A stretch of 64,000 nt of DNA from Natrarchaeobius oligotrophus (GCF_003841465.1 NZ_REFZ01000003.1:186001-250000); one strand, 5' to 3'. Shown: positions 9,257 to 18,973, counted from the stretch's first letter. Numbers and translations: made by a program. Notes: generated by a model from the sequence alone, not told the origin.

Positions 9257-10435
9257 TCAGGCGGTAAACAGCCGTCTCGGGAAGTCGGCGAGGGGCTCGG
9301 CACCGTCGCCCGTGACGAGAAACGTCTCGCTGATCTCGACGCCGATATCTTCCGTCCAGATACCGGGTATCATGTGGAACGTCATATTCTCTTCGAGAAT
9401 CGTCTCGTCGCCGGGTCGGATGCTCGCGGTGTGTTCGCCCCAGTCCGGCGGATAGCCAAGCCCCATCGAGTAGCCGATCCGATCCTCCTTCTCGAGGCCG
9501 TACTGCGAGATCGTCTCGCGCCAGGCCGCCTCGACGGCCTCGCAGGTGACGCCGGGTTCCGCCGCCTCGAGTGCCGCTTCGATCCCCTCGACGACGATCT
9601 CGGCGTTGCGTTCGAGTTTCGCCGGCGGGTCGCCGACGAACGTGGTGCGTGCGAGCGGCGAGTGATAGCGGTGGCGACAGCCCGAGAGTTCGATGATGAC
9701 CGGGTCGCCGTCCTCGAACCGCCGGTCGGTCCACGTGAGGTGGGGCGTCCCCGTGTGCTCGCCGGCGGGCATCAGCGGAACGATCGAGGGGTAGTCGCCG
9801 CCGAACTCGTCGGTGCCGGTGATCAGTGCGTCGTAGATCGCGGCGGCGGCCTCGTACTCGGGGACGCCCGCCTCGATCGCGTCCAGTCCCGCCTGCATGG
9901 CGTTCTCGGAGATGCGCGCCGCCTGGCGCATGTACTCGAGTTCGGTCTCTGACTTTTTGATCCTGACCCAGTTAACCAGCAGCGTCGCGTCCTCGAACGT
10001 CGCGTCCGGCAGGTTCTCCTGCAGGCGCGTGTACGACCGGGCGGTGAAGTACGAGGCGTCCATCTCGAGACCGATCCGGCCGTCGTCGACGTCGAGTTCC
10101 TCGAGGACGCCGGCGACGTAATCCATCGGGTGCAGATCGTACGGCGAGTGGACGTGATCGTCGCTGTACGAGCGGATGCTCGACTCCGAAAGACGGGTCG
10201 TCGCCCGCGCGCCGTCGGCGTCCATCGCTCGGCCGACCCAGACCGGTTCGTCGCGCTCGAGGGTGACGATGACCGCCTGGTGGACGTAAAACGACCAGCC
10301 GTCGTATCCCGTCAGGTAGTTCATGTTCGCCGGATCCGCGACGACTATCGCGTCGAGGTCGGCCTCGCGGATGCGCGCTTTCGTCCGGCTCACCCGGCGG
10401 TCGTACTCGGCCTCGTCGAAGACGTCTCGTGACAT
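9257..10435 (-). CDS. M24-family protein, ectoine hydrolase (DoeA)-like
   Basis: The 392-residue protein has the two-domain creatinase/aminopeptidase P layout: an N-terminal domain (residues 1-150, [22 protein letters not shown]) and a C-terminal pita-bread fold. The usual metal ligands are altered: the position of the first Asp is Glu in IIELSG, the second Asp is Pro in YHSPLART, and the usual His motif is [15 protein letters not shown]. These changes, and the GYPPDWGE string, resemble ectoine hydrolase DoeA, which opens the ectoine ring, rather than a true dimetal peptidase. No doeB or ectoine transporter is adjacent, so the substrate remains inferred. The promoter lies in the AT-rich stretch at 10470-10505. 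Confidence 0.72.
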   Translation of the reverse strand: MSRDVFDEAEYDRRVSRTKARIREADLDAIVVADPANMNYLTGYDGWSFYVHQAVIVTLERDEPVWVGRAMDADGARATTRLSESSIRSYSDDHVHSPYDLHPMDYVAGVLEELDVDDGRIGLEMDASYFTARSYTRLQENLPDATFEDATLLVNWVRIKKSETELEYMRQAARISENAMQAGLDAIEAGVPEYEAAAAIYDALITGTDEFGGDYPSIVPLMPAGEHTGTPHLTWTDRRFEDGDPVIIELSGCRHRYHSPLARTTFVGDPPAKLERNAEIVVEGIEAALEAAEPGVTCEAVEAAWRETISQYGLEKEDRIGYSMGLGYPPDWGEHTASIRPGDETILEENMTFHMIPGIWTEDIGVEISETFLVTGDGAEPLADFPRRLFTA

Positions 10436-10609
10436 GGTACCAGGTCCTCCGTCCGAACCGTCGATCAGCAGTTGTAAAAAATTTTCGTATACAATGATAA
10501 CAGATAGTGTGTACGTGCTTATCAACACCTCTCGGTCGGGGGATCGGAGGGCCGACGCGCCGGTTCCGGAACCACCCCGGTTAAGAGACGCCGGTCCGTC
10601 CGGGCGGAC

Positions 10610-11155
10610 ATGGCAGTACTCGAGACAGTCGTGATCGCGTTCTGGGCGATGTTGCCGGCGTACGTCCCCAACAACGCGGCCGTGCTGGCCGGCGGCGGCA
10701 AACCGATCGACGGCGGCCGCACGTGGGGCGACAAGCGGGTGCTCGGCGACGGGAAAACCTGGCGGGGGACGGCCGCCGGGATCGCCGCGGGTCTCGCGCT
10801 CGCGGGCGTGCTGAGTCTGATCGCCGGCGACGTGAGCGAACTCGTCGGCGTGGACGTGCCGGCGTTCTCCCTCGGTGCCGCGGTCGGACTGGCCGCCGGT
10901 GCGATGCTCGGCGACATCCTCGCGTCGTTTCTCAAGCGCCGAACCGGCCGAAAGCGGGGCGCGATGTTCCCCGGACTCGACCAGCTCGACTTCGTGGTCG
11001 TCTCGCTCCCGCTGACCGCGTTGCTCGCGACCGAGTGGTTCCTCGCGGTGTTCACCTGGCAGGTGATCCTCGTCGTCGTCGTGTTGACGCCGGTGTTGCA
11101 CGTCACGACGAACGTCGTCGCGTACAAGCTGGGCCTGAAGAACGAACCCTGGTAA
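10610..11155 (+). CDS. carS: CDP-archaeol synthase
   Basis: The 181-residue integral membrane enzyme activates digeranylgeranylglyceryl phosphate with CTP to give CDP-archaeol, the branch point for archaeal phospholipid head groups. Signatures visible are MLPAYVPNNAAVLAGGG at the N-terminus, the conserved GDGKTWRG motif near residues 47-54, and RKRGAMFPGLDQLDFV before the last helices. About five membrane segments. Length is normal. It is a single gene, divergent from the M24-family gene, with its own short leader. Confidence 0.95.
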   Translation: MAVLETVVIAFWAMLPAYVPNNAAVLAGGGKPIDGGRTWGDKRVLGDGKTWRGTAAGIAAGLALAGVLSLIAGDVSELVGVDVPAFSLGAAVGLAAGAMLGDILASFLKRRTGRKRGAMFPGLDQLDFVVVSLPLTALLATEWFLAVFTWQVILVVVVLTPVLHVTTNVVAYKLGLKNEPW

Positions 11156-11216
11156 GCGCCGAAAGCGGGCGTTGCCGGTGACGTCGGCGGGTCGAATCAA
11201 CCGAGGGGGCCGGGAA

Positions 11217-11588
11217 CTAGTCCGCGAGCGCCCCGCCGACCGCGCCGGCGATCGCACTCTCGAGCGCCAGCACGAACGAGACGATCACGGCGACGGCGAA
11301 GATGCCGACGCCGGCGATGCCGGTGACGAGTCCGCCCGCCGGACCGCCGGCCCAGCCGGCGATGCCGACGACGAGCGCGACGAGCAAGCCGGCGACGATT
11401 CCGCCGAACGCGCCCGCGAGCAGGCCGTGCCAGAATCCGCGGCCGAGTCCGCCGCCGGCGAGATATCCCGCCGCGAAGCCGCCGATCAGACCGGCCGCGA
11501 GCTGGCCGACGACCGGCAGCGTCAGCCCGACGATTCCGAGGACGACGATCAGGAGAAAGCCGACGATCACGGCGCGCCAGTTCGTCAT
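11217..11588 (-). CDS. DUF5518-like small membrane protein
   Basis: The 123-residue protein is almost entirely hydrophobic and glycine-rich, with three to four membrane segments (MTNWRAVIVGFLLIVVLGIVG at the start, then LAAGLIGGFAAGYLAGG and later helices). This is the pattern of the haloarchaeal DUF5518 family, of unknown function. The start at 11586-11588 gives MTNWRAV; an upstream in-frame extension is Ser/Arg-rich and not membrane-like. It is convergent with carS and monocistronic. Confidence 0.75.
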   Translation of the reverse strand: MTNWRAVIVGFLLIVVLGIVGLTLPVVGQLAAGLIGGFAAGYLAGGGLGRGFWHGLLAGAFGGIVAGLLVALVVGIAGWAGGPAGGLVTGIAGVGIFAVAVIVSFVLALESAIAGAVGGALAD

Positions 11589-11755
11589 AGTCGAGCAAGG
11601 CCGCGAGCGAGGATAAACGCTCGGTCGAGCCGCCGTCGTGGATCCGTCGCGATCGCTCGGACGGCTGCTCGACGCGAAAAATCCGCCGTCCGTCCCGTCC
11701 GACGCGCGCCGAGAGAACGAACGACCTTTTACCACCGCGCGCCCTACCGTCGACT

Positions 11756-12748
11756 ATGATTTTCGAAGACCTTCCGACGACGCCCACGTCGGAAGAGCTG
11801 ATCGACAAGGCGTTTTCCCGGGCGGCACGGGCAGGCAAGGCCAAAGGCGGCCTCGAGGCCCAGCAGTCGATGCTCCAGACGGCGGCGAACATCATCTCGG
11901 ACAATCTGGAGAACGTGGTGACGGCCTGGCCGGACTTCGCGTACGAAGACGACGTTCACCCGTTCTACTACGAACTCGCGGACGCGATCGTCGACGTCGA
12001 CGAACTCCGGCAGAGCCTCTCGGAGGTGATGTGGGCGAGCCGAAAGTCTCGCGAGATTCACGAGGAGTACCAGTCGAAGCTCCGAAAGACGGACGTCGAC
12101 ACGGCACGCAAACACAGAAAACAGGCCTTCGCGCGGCTGGCCGACATCGTCGAGCAGGTCGACGACGATCTGCTGTACATCAACCGATCCCGCAACGACC
12201 TTCGCGACCTGCCCGACATCGACCCCGAAGAGCCGACGATCGTCGTCGCCGGCTATCCGAACGTCGGCAAGTCGTCGTTCGTCAACGACGTCACGAGCGC
12301 CCGCGGCGAGACCGCCTCCTACCCCTTCACGACGAAAGGGATCGGCGTCGGCCATTTCGAGCGAGATCACGTTCGGTATCAGCTCGTCGATACGCCCGGG
12401 TTGCTCGATCGCCCACCCGAAGAACGAAACGAGATCGAGACGCAGGCGGTGAGCGCCATCGAGCACCTCGCCGACTGCATGCTCGTCGTCCTCGATCCCA
12501 GCGGCGAGTGCGGCTACCCGCTCGAGTCCCAGCTCGAGCTGCGCGATTCGATCGCCGCCCAGTTCGAGACGGTGCCGGTGCTCACGGTGGCGAACAAGAT
12601 CGATCGCGCCGAGGCGTGGGACGAGCTGGCCGACGAGATGGACGCAGACCACCACATGAGCGTCGAAACCGGCGAGGGCGTCGAGACCGTCCTCGACGCC
12701 GCGATCGAGGCGGTCGACTACGAGCCGAAGTTGCCGTTCGAGAGCTGA
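11756..12748 (+). CDS. NOG1-family GTPase
   Basis: The 330-residue protein is a TRAFAC-class GTPase of the OBG/NOG1 group linked to large-subunit ribosome assembly. A helical NOG1 N-terminal domain (1-160, with FAYEDDVHPFYYELADAIVD) precedes the G domain: G1 GYPNVGKSSF, G2 around YPFTTKGI, G3 DTPGLLD and G4 NKID. It ends VDYEPKLPFES. Length fits the short archaeal form. A membrane protein gene starts three bases after its stop, so the two are probably co-transcribed. Confidence 0.92.
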   Translation: MIFEDLPTTPTSEELIDKAFSRAARAGKAKGGLEAQQSMLQTAANIISDNLENVVTAWPDFAYEDDVHPFYYELADAIVDVDELRQSLSEVMWASRKSREIHEEYQSKLRKTDVDTARKHRKQAFARLADIVEQVDDDLLYINRSRNDLRDLPDIDPEEPTIVVAGYPNVGKSSFVNDVTSARGETASYPFTTKGIGVGHFERDHVRYQLVDTPGLLDRPPEERNEIETQAVSAIEHLADCMLVVLDPSGECGYPLESQLELRDSIAAQFETVPVLTVANKIDRAEAWDELADEMDADHHMSVETGEGVETVLDAAIEAVDYEPKLPFES

Positions 12749-12751
12749 GCC

Positions 12752-13069
12752 ATGAAAGGGCCGGGAATCCTCTGGATGCTCCAGACCGCTGCCGGACTCT
12801 CGATGGCCGGCCCGATGTTCGTCGTCGGCTTCGAGTTTCTCCGCACGGGGCGGCCGCTCGCCGGCGTCGGCTTTCTCGCCCTGGGTGCGGTGGCACTTTA
12901 TTTCCCGACGTACCTCGTCAACAAGATCGGCGGACCGAGAGCGTGGATACGCCGTCGGTTGGGCCGCTCGACCGACCGAGACGACGACGCAAACGTCGAC
13001 GAACGGGATCCGAACGCCGGACGCGAGGAGACGCGTTCGAATCCGCTCGATCGAATCCTGGGACGGTAA
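12752..13069 (+). CDS. Small haloarchaeal membrane protein of unknown function
   Basis: The 105-residue protein has two membrane helices (about residues 7-28, ending MFVVGFEFL, and 33-57, GVGFLALGAVALYFPTYLV) and a cytosolic, very polar tail rich in Asp, Arg and Glu ending NPLDRILGR. It starts three bases after the NOG1 stop. I recognise no enzymatic motif. The coupling to NOG1 may reflect shared transcription only. Confidence 0.72.
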   Translation: MKGPGILWMLQTAAGLSMAGPMFVVGFEFLRTGRPLAGVGFLALGAVALYFPTYLVNKIGGPRAWIRRRLGRSTDRDDDANVDERDPNAGREETRSNPLDRILGR

Positions 13070-13074
13070 CTCGG

Positions 13075-13155
13075 ATCGAAGTCGACGAAACTAGGTCGAT
13101 AAATCGAATCGAAGTCGACGAAACTGCGACGATTGATCGGATCGAATCCGACGCA
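13075..13155 (+). repeat. Short direct repeats after the membrane protein gene
   Basis: The 18-mer atcgaagtcgacgaaact occurs at 13075-13092 and 13108-13125, with a degenerate third copy, ggatcgaatccgacgca, at 13139-13155. Spacing is about 32 bases. The array lies immediately 3' of the membrane protein stop codon and upstream of the histidine kinase. No function is evident. Confidence 0.55.
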
Positions 13156-13245
13156 ATCGGTCTCGTGTAGTAGCGGTGACGAAATACCTATTCGACCGCA
13201 GCGGTAGCTCCAGTGTAAGCGCATCTCGAGGCCTACGTACCAACG

Positions 13246-14781
13246 ATGGACGAACGTTCTACACCGAGGGACGACGACACGCGAATCGATCACCAGCTGG
13301 CGATCTCGAAGCTCCACGCGACCGCTCAGCGGGTGCTCGAGGCGACGGCCGACGAGGAGGTCGCCGAGATCGTCGTCGAGTCCGTCCGGGACGTCCTCGA
13401 GTTGCCGATCAACGCCGTCTGGTTGACCGACGCCGACGGAACGGAACTCCGGCCGATCGCCTGGACAGACCACGCCGTCGAGACGGTCGGTGAGATACCG
13501 ACGTTTCGCGCGGGTGATTCCCTCGCGTGGGACGCTCTTGAACGTGGCGCGGTCGAACAGTACGACGACGTCTCGACCGTGGACGGGTGTTACAACCGCG
13601 AGACGCCGATACGAAGCGAGATCATTCTCCCGCTGGGCGATCACGGCGTGCTGACGATCGGTTCGACCGACGCCGCCGCGTTCGGCGAACTCGACGTCGC
13701 TCTGGGGGAACTGGTCGCGACGTACGCGTCGACCGTCCTCGACCGAATCGAAAGCGAACGGAAGTTACGGGAAGCGAACGACCAGTACGAAGCGGCGATC
13801 CGGGCCGGTGCGGTCGGTACCTGGGAGTGGTCCATCCCGGACGACGAGTTCGTCACGAACCCGAAGTTCGCCAGGACGTTCGGCGTCGATCCCGACGCCG
13901 CACGGGACGGGGTGGCACTCGACCGGTTCGTCTCGGCGGTTCACGAGGACGACCGTGAGCACGTCGAACGCTCGATCGAAGAGGCCATCGACTCCTGTGG
14001 CGAGTACGAGGCCGAGTATCGCGTCCGAAACGACGATGGCCGGATGCGGTGGGTCGTCGCTCGCGGCCACGTCGAGTGCGACGAGGACGGCGAGCCGGTC
14101 CGATTTCCCGGTGCGCTGACCGACGTCACCGAGCGTAAACGGTACGAGCGCCAACTCGAGCGACAGAACGAGCGACTGAACGAGTTCGCGAGCGTCGTCT
14201 CCCACGACCTTCGAAACCCGTTACAGGTGGCTACCGGACGACTCGAGCTCGCACGCGAATCGACCGACGATCCCAATCTCGACGAGGTTGCCGCCGCACT
14301 CGAACGGATGAGCGTCCTGATCGACGATCTCCTCACGCTGTCGCGAAAAGGCGACCGGGTGGGCGAGACGGAACCGATCGATCTCGCGACGCTCGGCCAA
14401 CAGTGTTGGCAAGCCGTCGCCACGAGCGAGGCGACGCTCGCCACTGCTGTCGACTGTACGATTCTTGCCGACCGGGGCCGCCTCCGACAGCTGTTCGAGA
14501 ACCTCTACCGGAACGCGATCGATCACGGCGGCGAGGACGTTACGGTGACGGTCGGCCGCCTGGAGACGGGCTTTTACGTCGAAGACACCGGTTCCGGCAT
14601 CCCACCCGCCGAGCGCGAGCGGGTGTTCGAGACCGGATACTCGACGTCCGAGGAGGGGACGGGGTTCGGACTGCGTATCGTCGAACAGGCCGCCACGGCT
14701 CACGGCTGGGAGATCGACGTTGCCGAGGGATCCCGGGGTGGTGTACGATTCGAGATCACCGGCGTCGAGTTCGTCTCGTGA
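13246..14781 (+). CDS. GAF/PAS sensor histidine kinase
   Basis: The 511-residue protein has a GAF-like domain (about 20-170), a PAS domain (about 185-300, EWSIPDDEFVTNPKFARTFG to FPGALTDVTERKRYE), a dimerisation H-box with SHDLRNPL and a HATPase_c domain: N-box NLYRNAIDHG, G1 DTGSGIP, G2 GTGFGL. No membrane helix is present, so it is a soluble sensor. No response regulator gene is adjacent, which is common in haloarchaea. The signal is unknown. The start at 13246 follows a repeat-containing leader. Confidence 0.9.
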   Translation: MDERSTPRDDDTRIDHQLAISKLHATAQRVLEATADEEVAEIVVESVRDVLELPINAVWLTDADGTELRPIAWTDHAVETVGEIPTFRAGDSLAWDALERGAVEQYDDVSTVDGCYNRETPIRSEIILPLGDHGVLTIGSTDAAAFGELDVALGELVATYASTVLDRIESERKLREANDQYEAAIRAGAVGTWEWSIPDDEFVTNPKFARTFGVDPDAARDGVALDRFVSAVHEDDREHVERSIEEAIDSCGEYEAEYRVRNDDGRMRWVVARGHVECDEDGEPVRFPGALTDVTERKRYERQLERQNERLNEFASVVSHDLRNPLQVATGRLELARESTDDPNLDEVAAALERMSVLIDDLLTLSRKGDRVGETEPIDLATLGQQCWQAVATSEATLATAVDCTILADRGRLRQLFENLYRNAIDHGGEDVTVTVGRLETGFYVEDTGSGIPPAERERVFETGYSTSEEGTGFGLRIVEQAATAHGWEIDVAEGSRGGVRFEITGVEFVS

Positions 14782-14817
14782 GAGGACGGTCGCGACGGTG
14801 CGATCGGCTTGCAGTCG

Positions 14818-16110
14818 CTAGCGTTCGACGAGGCCCACGAACCGGACTTCGACGCCGACGGTGTCCGCAGCGTGTTGATTGATACGTTCGTGTAACGTCC
14901 TCGCCAGCGCCGGATCGGGGTCCTCGCCCGGTCCGCCGATCGTGATCAGCACTCGTTCGGGCCCCCGAAACGGATAGTCGTCGTCCATGACCACCTCGAA
15001 CTCGAGCAGCTGGTACTGGACGAACTCGTCCTCGTCGAGGGTGCGTTCGACCTCGCCGCGGGCGTTCTCCTCGAACGTCGAGGTGACGAACGACGAGTAC
15101 GTGATCGCGCCGAGAAAGAGCGCGAAGACGGCGACGATCAGCGCGAGTCCGACGACGCGCCGCCGGACCCGCTCTTCGGTCGGGCCTACCGAGAACAGGT
15201 TCTCCGGCCGGTAGCCGGCGTACCACAGCGTCACCAGTCCTGCGAGATTGACCGAGAGAACGTTGACGAGTACGAGCGCCGTCGAGCCGATGGCCGCCGA
15301 GGGCTGTCCCCACGCGATGGCGATTCCGGCAGCCGCAGCGGGCGGGATCAGCGCGGCCGCGATCATGACGCCGACTAGCGCGACCGACGTCCCCGTCGCG
15401 ATACTGATGATACCCGCGACGCCGGCGCCGAGTGCGATCACCAGCGACAGCAGGTCCGGTGCCAGCCGTTCGGAGATTTCGTCGACCTGAGCGATCTCGA
15501 GTCCCGGCGGGACGACGTTCGTTATTCGAACCGTCCAGGCGAACACCGCCGCCGCCGCGATCGAGAGGACGATCCCGACGATCTGATAGAGGGCGCTCTC
15601 GAGAAACAGTTCCTCGTCGTCGATCACCGTGCCGACGCTCGCTCCGAGCGCCGGGCCGATCAGCGGCGCGATCACCATCGAGCCGACGACGACCGCCGGG
15701 GAGTCGAGCAACAGCCCCGCGGTCGCGACGACGGCGCTGATGATCGTCATGATCGAGTACACCGCGAACGTGGGCGTCAGCGACTCGGCTTCGGCCTGCA
15801 GTTCCTGTCGCGAGATGCGATCCGACTCGACGTCACCGTTTTCGTACTCCTCGCGAAGCGCTTCGAACTTTCGAGAAACGACCGTCTCGGCGTCGACGAC
15901 GACCGTGTAGGCGTCCTCGTCGATTCCCGCCTCCTGAAGCTCGTCGAGGACGGCCTCGACCGCCGGCGAGGGGAGCGGAAAGTAGACGACGGCGGTGTAC
16001 TCTCGCTTGCTGTCCTCGTCGGTTACCACGTAGTCGATCCCACGATCGTCGAGCGTCGCGAGGATGGTCTCGCGTTTTCCCGTCGGAACCGTCAGCTGTA
16101 CGAGCCGCAC
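14818..16110 (-). CDS. DUF389 (TIGR00341) membrane protein
   Basis: The 430-residue protein begins with a soluble ferredoxin-like domain (1-115, MRLVQLTVPTGKRETIL) and continues with about seven membrane helices containing the family motif GSMVIAPLIGPALGASVG near residue 143 and ALIPPAAAAGIAIAWG. The C-terminal 80 residues are soluble again. DUF389 proteins are found in archaea and bacteria without an established activity; a transport role has been suggested from the fold but nothing here confirms it. It is convergent with the histidine kinase and divergent from engB. Confidence 0.85.
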   Translation of the reverse strand: MRLVQLTVPTGKRETILATLDDRGIDYVVTDEDSKREYTAVVYFPLPSPAVEAVLDELQEAGIDEDAYTVVVDAETVVSRKFEALREEYENGDVESDRISRQELQAEAESLTPTFAVYSIMTIISAVVATAGLLLDSPAVVVGSMVIAPLIGPALGASVGTVIDDEELFLESALYQIVGIVLSIAAAAVFAWTVRITNVVPPGLEIAQVDEISERLAPDLLSLVIALGAGVAGIISIATGTSVALVGVMIAAALIPPAAAAGIAIAWGQPSAAIGSTALVLVNVLSVNLAGLVTLWYAGYRPENLFSVGPTEERVRRRVVGLALIVAVFALFLGAITYSSFVTSTFEENARGEVERTLDEDEFVQYQLLEFEVVMDDDYPFRGPERVLITIGGPGEDPDPALARTLHERINQHAADTVGVEVRFVGLVER

Positions 16111-16246
16111 ACCGATTCCTGAGACGGCGAGGGGTCATAACTGTCGGCCATCGACCGCGACCGATTCGCGAACCGACGAGAGTCCACCGCGACGTCGCCT
16201 CGAGCCGTGACGCCACATATATCCTCGAGAGGATCCAACGAGGGGT

Positions 16247-16864
16247 ATGTTCGATACGCGTCCCGACCGCGAGGCGGAGGTCGCCCTCGTCGGCCGCTCG
16301 AACGTCGGGAAATCGACGCTCATGCGCGAGTTGACCGGCCACGGATTCGACACCGGCGGCAAACCGGGCGTCACGCGGGAACCCAACCACTACGACTGGG
16401 CACCCGAGGACTTCGTCATCACCGACCTGCCCGGCTTCGGCTTCATGAGCGGCGTCGAGGAAAATTACCGCGAGGAGATCAAGACGAACATCGTCCGGTA
16501 CCTCGAAGAGTACGCAGAGCGCGTCCTCGTCGCGATCCTGGTCGTCGACGGAAAGAGCGTCGTCGACATCATCGACCGCCACTCGGGACCCGACGAGATC
16601 CCCTACGACGTCGAGATGTTTCACTTCCTGCGGGAACTGGGGATTCCGACCGTCGTCGCCGTCAACAAGATGGACAAAGTCGACGACCGCGACGAGCGAC
16701 TCGACGAGCTCTGCGACCGGCTGGGGCTCTATCCTCCGTGGCAGCAGTGGCGAGAAGTGATCGCCCCGATCACCGCCAAAAACGGGCAAATCGAGCCGCT
16801 GAACGAGGCCGTCCGCGAACACCTCCACGAGGAAAACCGGGACGACCTGTTCAAATTCTTCTGA
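16247..16864 (+). CDS. engB: EngB-type GTP-binding protein
   Basis: The 205-residue protein is a single-domain TRAFAC GTPase of the EngB/YihA group involved in ribosome assembly. Motifs are G1 GRSNVGKST (residues 17-25), G3 DLPGFGF, G4 NKMDK and a G5-like APITAKNG. Length is normal. A TATATAT-like box near 16215 lies about 30 bases before the start. The 3' end is followed immediately by a strong hairpin. The gene is monocistronic. Confidence 0.92.
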   Translation: MFDTRPDREAEVALVGRSNVGKSTLMRELTGHGFDTGGKPGVTREPNHYDWAPEDFVITDLPGFGFMSGVEENYREEIKTNIVRYLEEYAERVLVAILVVDGKSVVDIIDRHSGPDEIPYDVEMFHFLRELGIPTVVAVNKMDKVDDRDERLDELCDRLGLYPPWQQWREVIAPITAKNGQIEPLNEAVREHLHEENRDDLFKFF

Positions 16865-16882
16865 ACCAAACTTTTGCGCTGC

Positions 16883-16905
16883 GTGCGGTCGCTTCGCGAC
16901 CGCAC
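16883..16905. repeat. Perfect 10-bp hairpin downstream of engB
   Basis: GTGCGGTCGC and GCGACCGCAC flank a three-base loop. Around it, aaacttttgcg on the left and gcaaaactttgatgaaaag on the right are also partly complementary, extending the stem. It lies 19 bases after the engB stop. It could terminate transcription, but the flanks look like a dispersed intergenic repeat rather than a simple terminator. Confidence 0.6.
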
Positions 16906-17014
16906 TCGGCAAAACTTTGATGAAAAGCCTCCTCTCCGTTCCGGACGCGTAGCGGCCTTCACATCGGTCGTCGGCCCGCTCGCTCCCACGGTCGCTCGCG
17001 GTCGATGGTGGTCA

Positions 17015-17206
17015 CTAGCCTGACCTTCCCCGGAGCGCACGACTCTCGTCATACTCGGCCTCCGTCGAAAACAGGTGGGTGATCGGCTCCCTGAACTGGC
17101 CGGCCGAGCGAACGACGTCGGCGTTCTCGACGGCGGAGCGTCGGTTCGCGGTCGAGTGCTCCTCGAGCGGTTCGACGACCTGGGTCTGCCACTCGTCGCC
17201 GGTCAT
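17015..17206 (-). pseudogene. Short reading frame, probable 3' remnant of a larger gene
   Basis: The frame encodes 63 residues from ATG 17206 (MTGDEWQTQVVEPL, ending ESRALRGRSG). Coding-like, acidic sequence continues upstream in the same frame (HDTLLELDHDYVAAYSLSS) right up to the GNAT stop codon, without any ATG or GTG start. That suggests the 5' end has been lost. I do not recognise the family. Confidence 0.35.
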
Positions 17207-17272
17207 CGACGACAGGCTGTAGGCGGCGACGTAGTCGTGATCGAGCTCGAGCAGCGTGTCGTGGCCACGCCG

Positions 17273-17779
17273 TCACAGTCGCGTTCGCATCCGGATCGCC
17301 TCGAGCGCCACCCCTTCCTGTAGCTCGAGTTCGACCGTTTCACGTCCATCGTACCCCTGCTCCCGGTAGAACGCGATCGCGTTTTTCGAAGCAAGGAGCT
17401 CGAGCGCCTCAAGTCCGGCCGCGCGGGCGATCGACTCGAGGCGCTCGAGGATCGCCGCGCCGATCCCCTCGCGACCGTGGTCGGGGTGGACGTAGACGGC
17501 CACGACTTCGCCGACGCCGTCGTCCGCCGTGGCTGATTCGCAGTCGAGCCAGCCGAAGCCGACGACCTCGCCGTTTCGTTCCGCGACGACGACGAACAGC
17601 CCGTCGTCCGTCTCCCGTATCGGATACCGCTCCGGATGAACGTTCGCGAGCCACGCGCCGAGCTGTTCGTCGTCGTAGGCCGCGCTCGCGAGTTCGCGGA
17701 CCGACGCCGCGTGCACGGCGGCGACGGACTCGGCGTCGGCCGGCGTCGCTTCCCTGACTCGAATGCGCGAGCCGACCAC
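17273..17779 (-). CDS. GNAT-family N-acetyltransferase
   Basis: The 168-residue protein has the GNAT fold: RIRVREATPADAESVAAVH at the N-terminus, the acetyl-CoA-binding stretch EVVAVYVHPDHGREGIGAAIL (motif A, about residues 95-115) and motif B NAIAFYREQGYDGRE. It would transfer an acetyl group from acetyl-CoA to an unknown amine. I used the GTG at 17777-17779, two bases after the dehydrogenase stop, because it keeps the full first strand and implies translational coupling. It closes the seven-gene minus-strand run that begins at 24690. Confidence 0.85.
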   Translation of the reverse strand: MVGSRIRVREATPADAESVAAVHAASVRELASAAYDDEQLGAWLANVHPERYPIRETDDGLFVVVAERNGEVVGFGWLDCESATADDGVGEVVAVYVHPDHGREGIGAAILERLESIARAAGLEALELLASKNAIAFYREQGYDGRETVELELQEGVALEAIRMRTRL

Positions 17780-17781
17780 CG

Positions 17782-18810
17782 TTACACCACCCGATTGTGA
17801 AACGGCTCGCCGGCCGCGAGTCGCTCGACGTTCTCCCGAACGATGTCGCCGACGTCCCGGAAGTAGTCGACCGTGAAAGAGGCGGCGTGTGGCGTGAGAA
17901 TCACCTCGTCGAACTCCCACAGCGGCGACGACTCCGGGAGCGGTTCGGTCTCGAAGACGTCGAGCGCCGCGCCCGCGATCGAACCCGACTCGAGGGCGTC
18001 GATCAGCGCGTCCTGGTCGACGACCGAACCGCGGCCGACGTTGACGAGGTACGCGTCGTCGCCCATCGCGTCGAACGCCGCCGCGTCGAGGAGGTGGTGA
18101 GTCCCGTCGGTCAGCGGCAGCGTGACGATCACGAAGTCGACGTCGGAGACGGCCTCGAGCAGCTCGCCGGTCGGATGGATCGTTTCGAAGCCAGGGACGG
18201 GATCGACGGATCGTCGGACGCCGACCACGCGAACGCCGAGCGCGCCGAGGACCTCGGCAACGCCGCTTCCGAGGGTTCCGGTGCCGAGCACGCACGCCGT
18301 GGTTTCCGAGAGCGTGAACGCGTCGTCCCACGCGGGCTGATCCCAGCGTTTTCGCTCCTGATTCGCGACGGCCTCGTGGAGGCGGCGGGAGAACGCGAGC
18401 AGGTAGCCCGCGACGGCTTCGCCGACGGCTCGCCCGTGTATTCCCGTGCTGTTCGTCAGCACCACGTCGTTGGCCTCGAACGCATCGAACGGAAACCGAT
18501 CCACGCCCGCCTGGATCGAGTGGACCCAGTCGACCTCGAGAAACGCCTCGCGGTGGGCCAGCGTGACGACGGCGTCGCACGCCGAAATTCGGTCGTCGCC
18601 GATCACGTCCACGTCGACGACGGTCGGCAGTCGGCGGTCGGACAGCCAGCTCGCGAGTTCGGCGGGTGGAAAGACCTGCTCGACGGATTCGTGGACGCCG
18701 AGGTGCTCGAGGGAAAACTGCACGACCGGCGGTACGGACGACTCGAGGTTGAAGGTTTTCCCGGTCGCCGACGAGTCGTTCGGGCGCGAGGCGAAGTCGA
18801 CTCCGGTCAC
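17782..18810 (-). CDS. D-2-hydroxyacid dehydrogenase (NAD-binding)
   Basis: The protein reduces 2-oxoacids to D-2-hydroxyacids or the reverse. The Rossmann motif is LGTGTLGSGVAEVL (middle of the protein), followed by VNVGRGSVVD with the conserved Arg region, ALDVFETEPLP containing the catalytic Glu, and LTPHAA with the catalytic His. I took the GTG at 18808-18810 (342 residues); the upstream in-frame ATG at 18957 adds an Arg-rich segment. The true start may lie further inside because the family averages about 320 residues. It follows the ABC permease genes on the same strand after about 160 bases. Confidence 0.87.
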   Translation of the reverse strand: MTGVDFASRPNDSSATGKTFNLESSVPPVVQFSLEHLGVHESVEQVFPPAELASWLSDRRLPTVVDVDVIGDDRISACDAVVTLAHREAFLEVDWVHSIQAGVDRFPFDAFEANDVVLTNSTGIHGRAVGEAVAGYLLAFSRRLHEAVANQERKRWDQPAWDDAFTLSETTACVLGTGTLGSGVAEVLGALGVRVVGVRRSVDPVPGFETIHPTGELLEAVSDVDFVIVTLPLTDGTHHLLDAAAFDAMGDDAYLVNVGRGSVVDQDALIDALESGSIAGAALDVFETEPLPESSPLWEFDEVILTPHAASFTVDYFRDVGDIVRENVERLAAGEPFHNRVV

Positions 18811-18973
18811 GCGGAAACGAGTGAGAGATCGGTCGCGCCCGTGTCGATTTCGAACGACGAGAGACCTCCGAGGGGTGTGCCGCAGGCTGGGGAGACAGTG
18901 CGGACGAGTGAGTTCCGACTCGATCGTGAACCGGCCGCTACAAACGGCCGTCGCCAATCGAGAGTCCGTCGTC

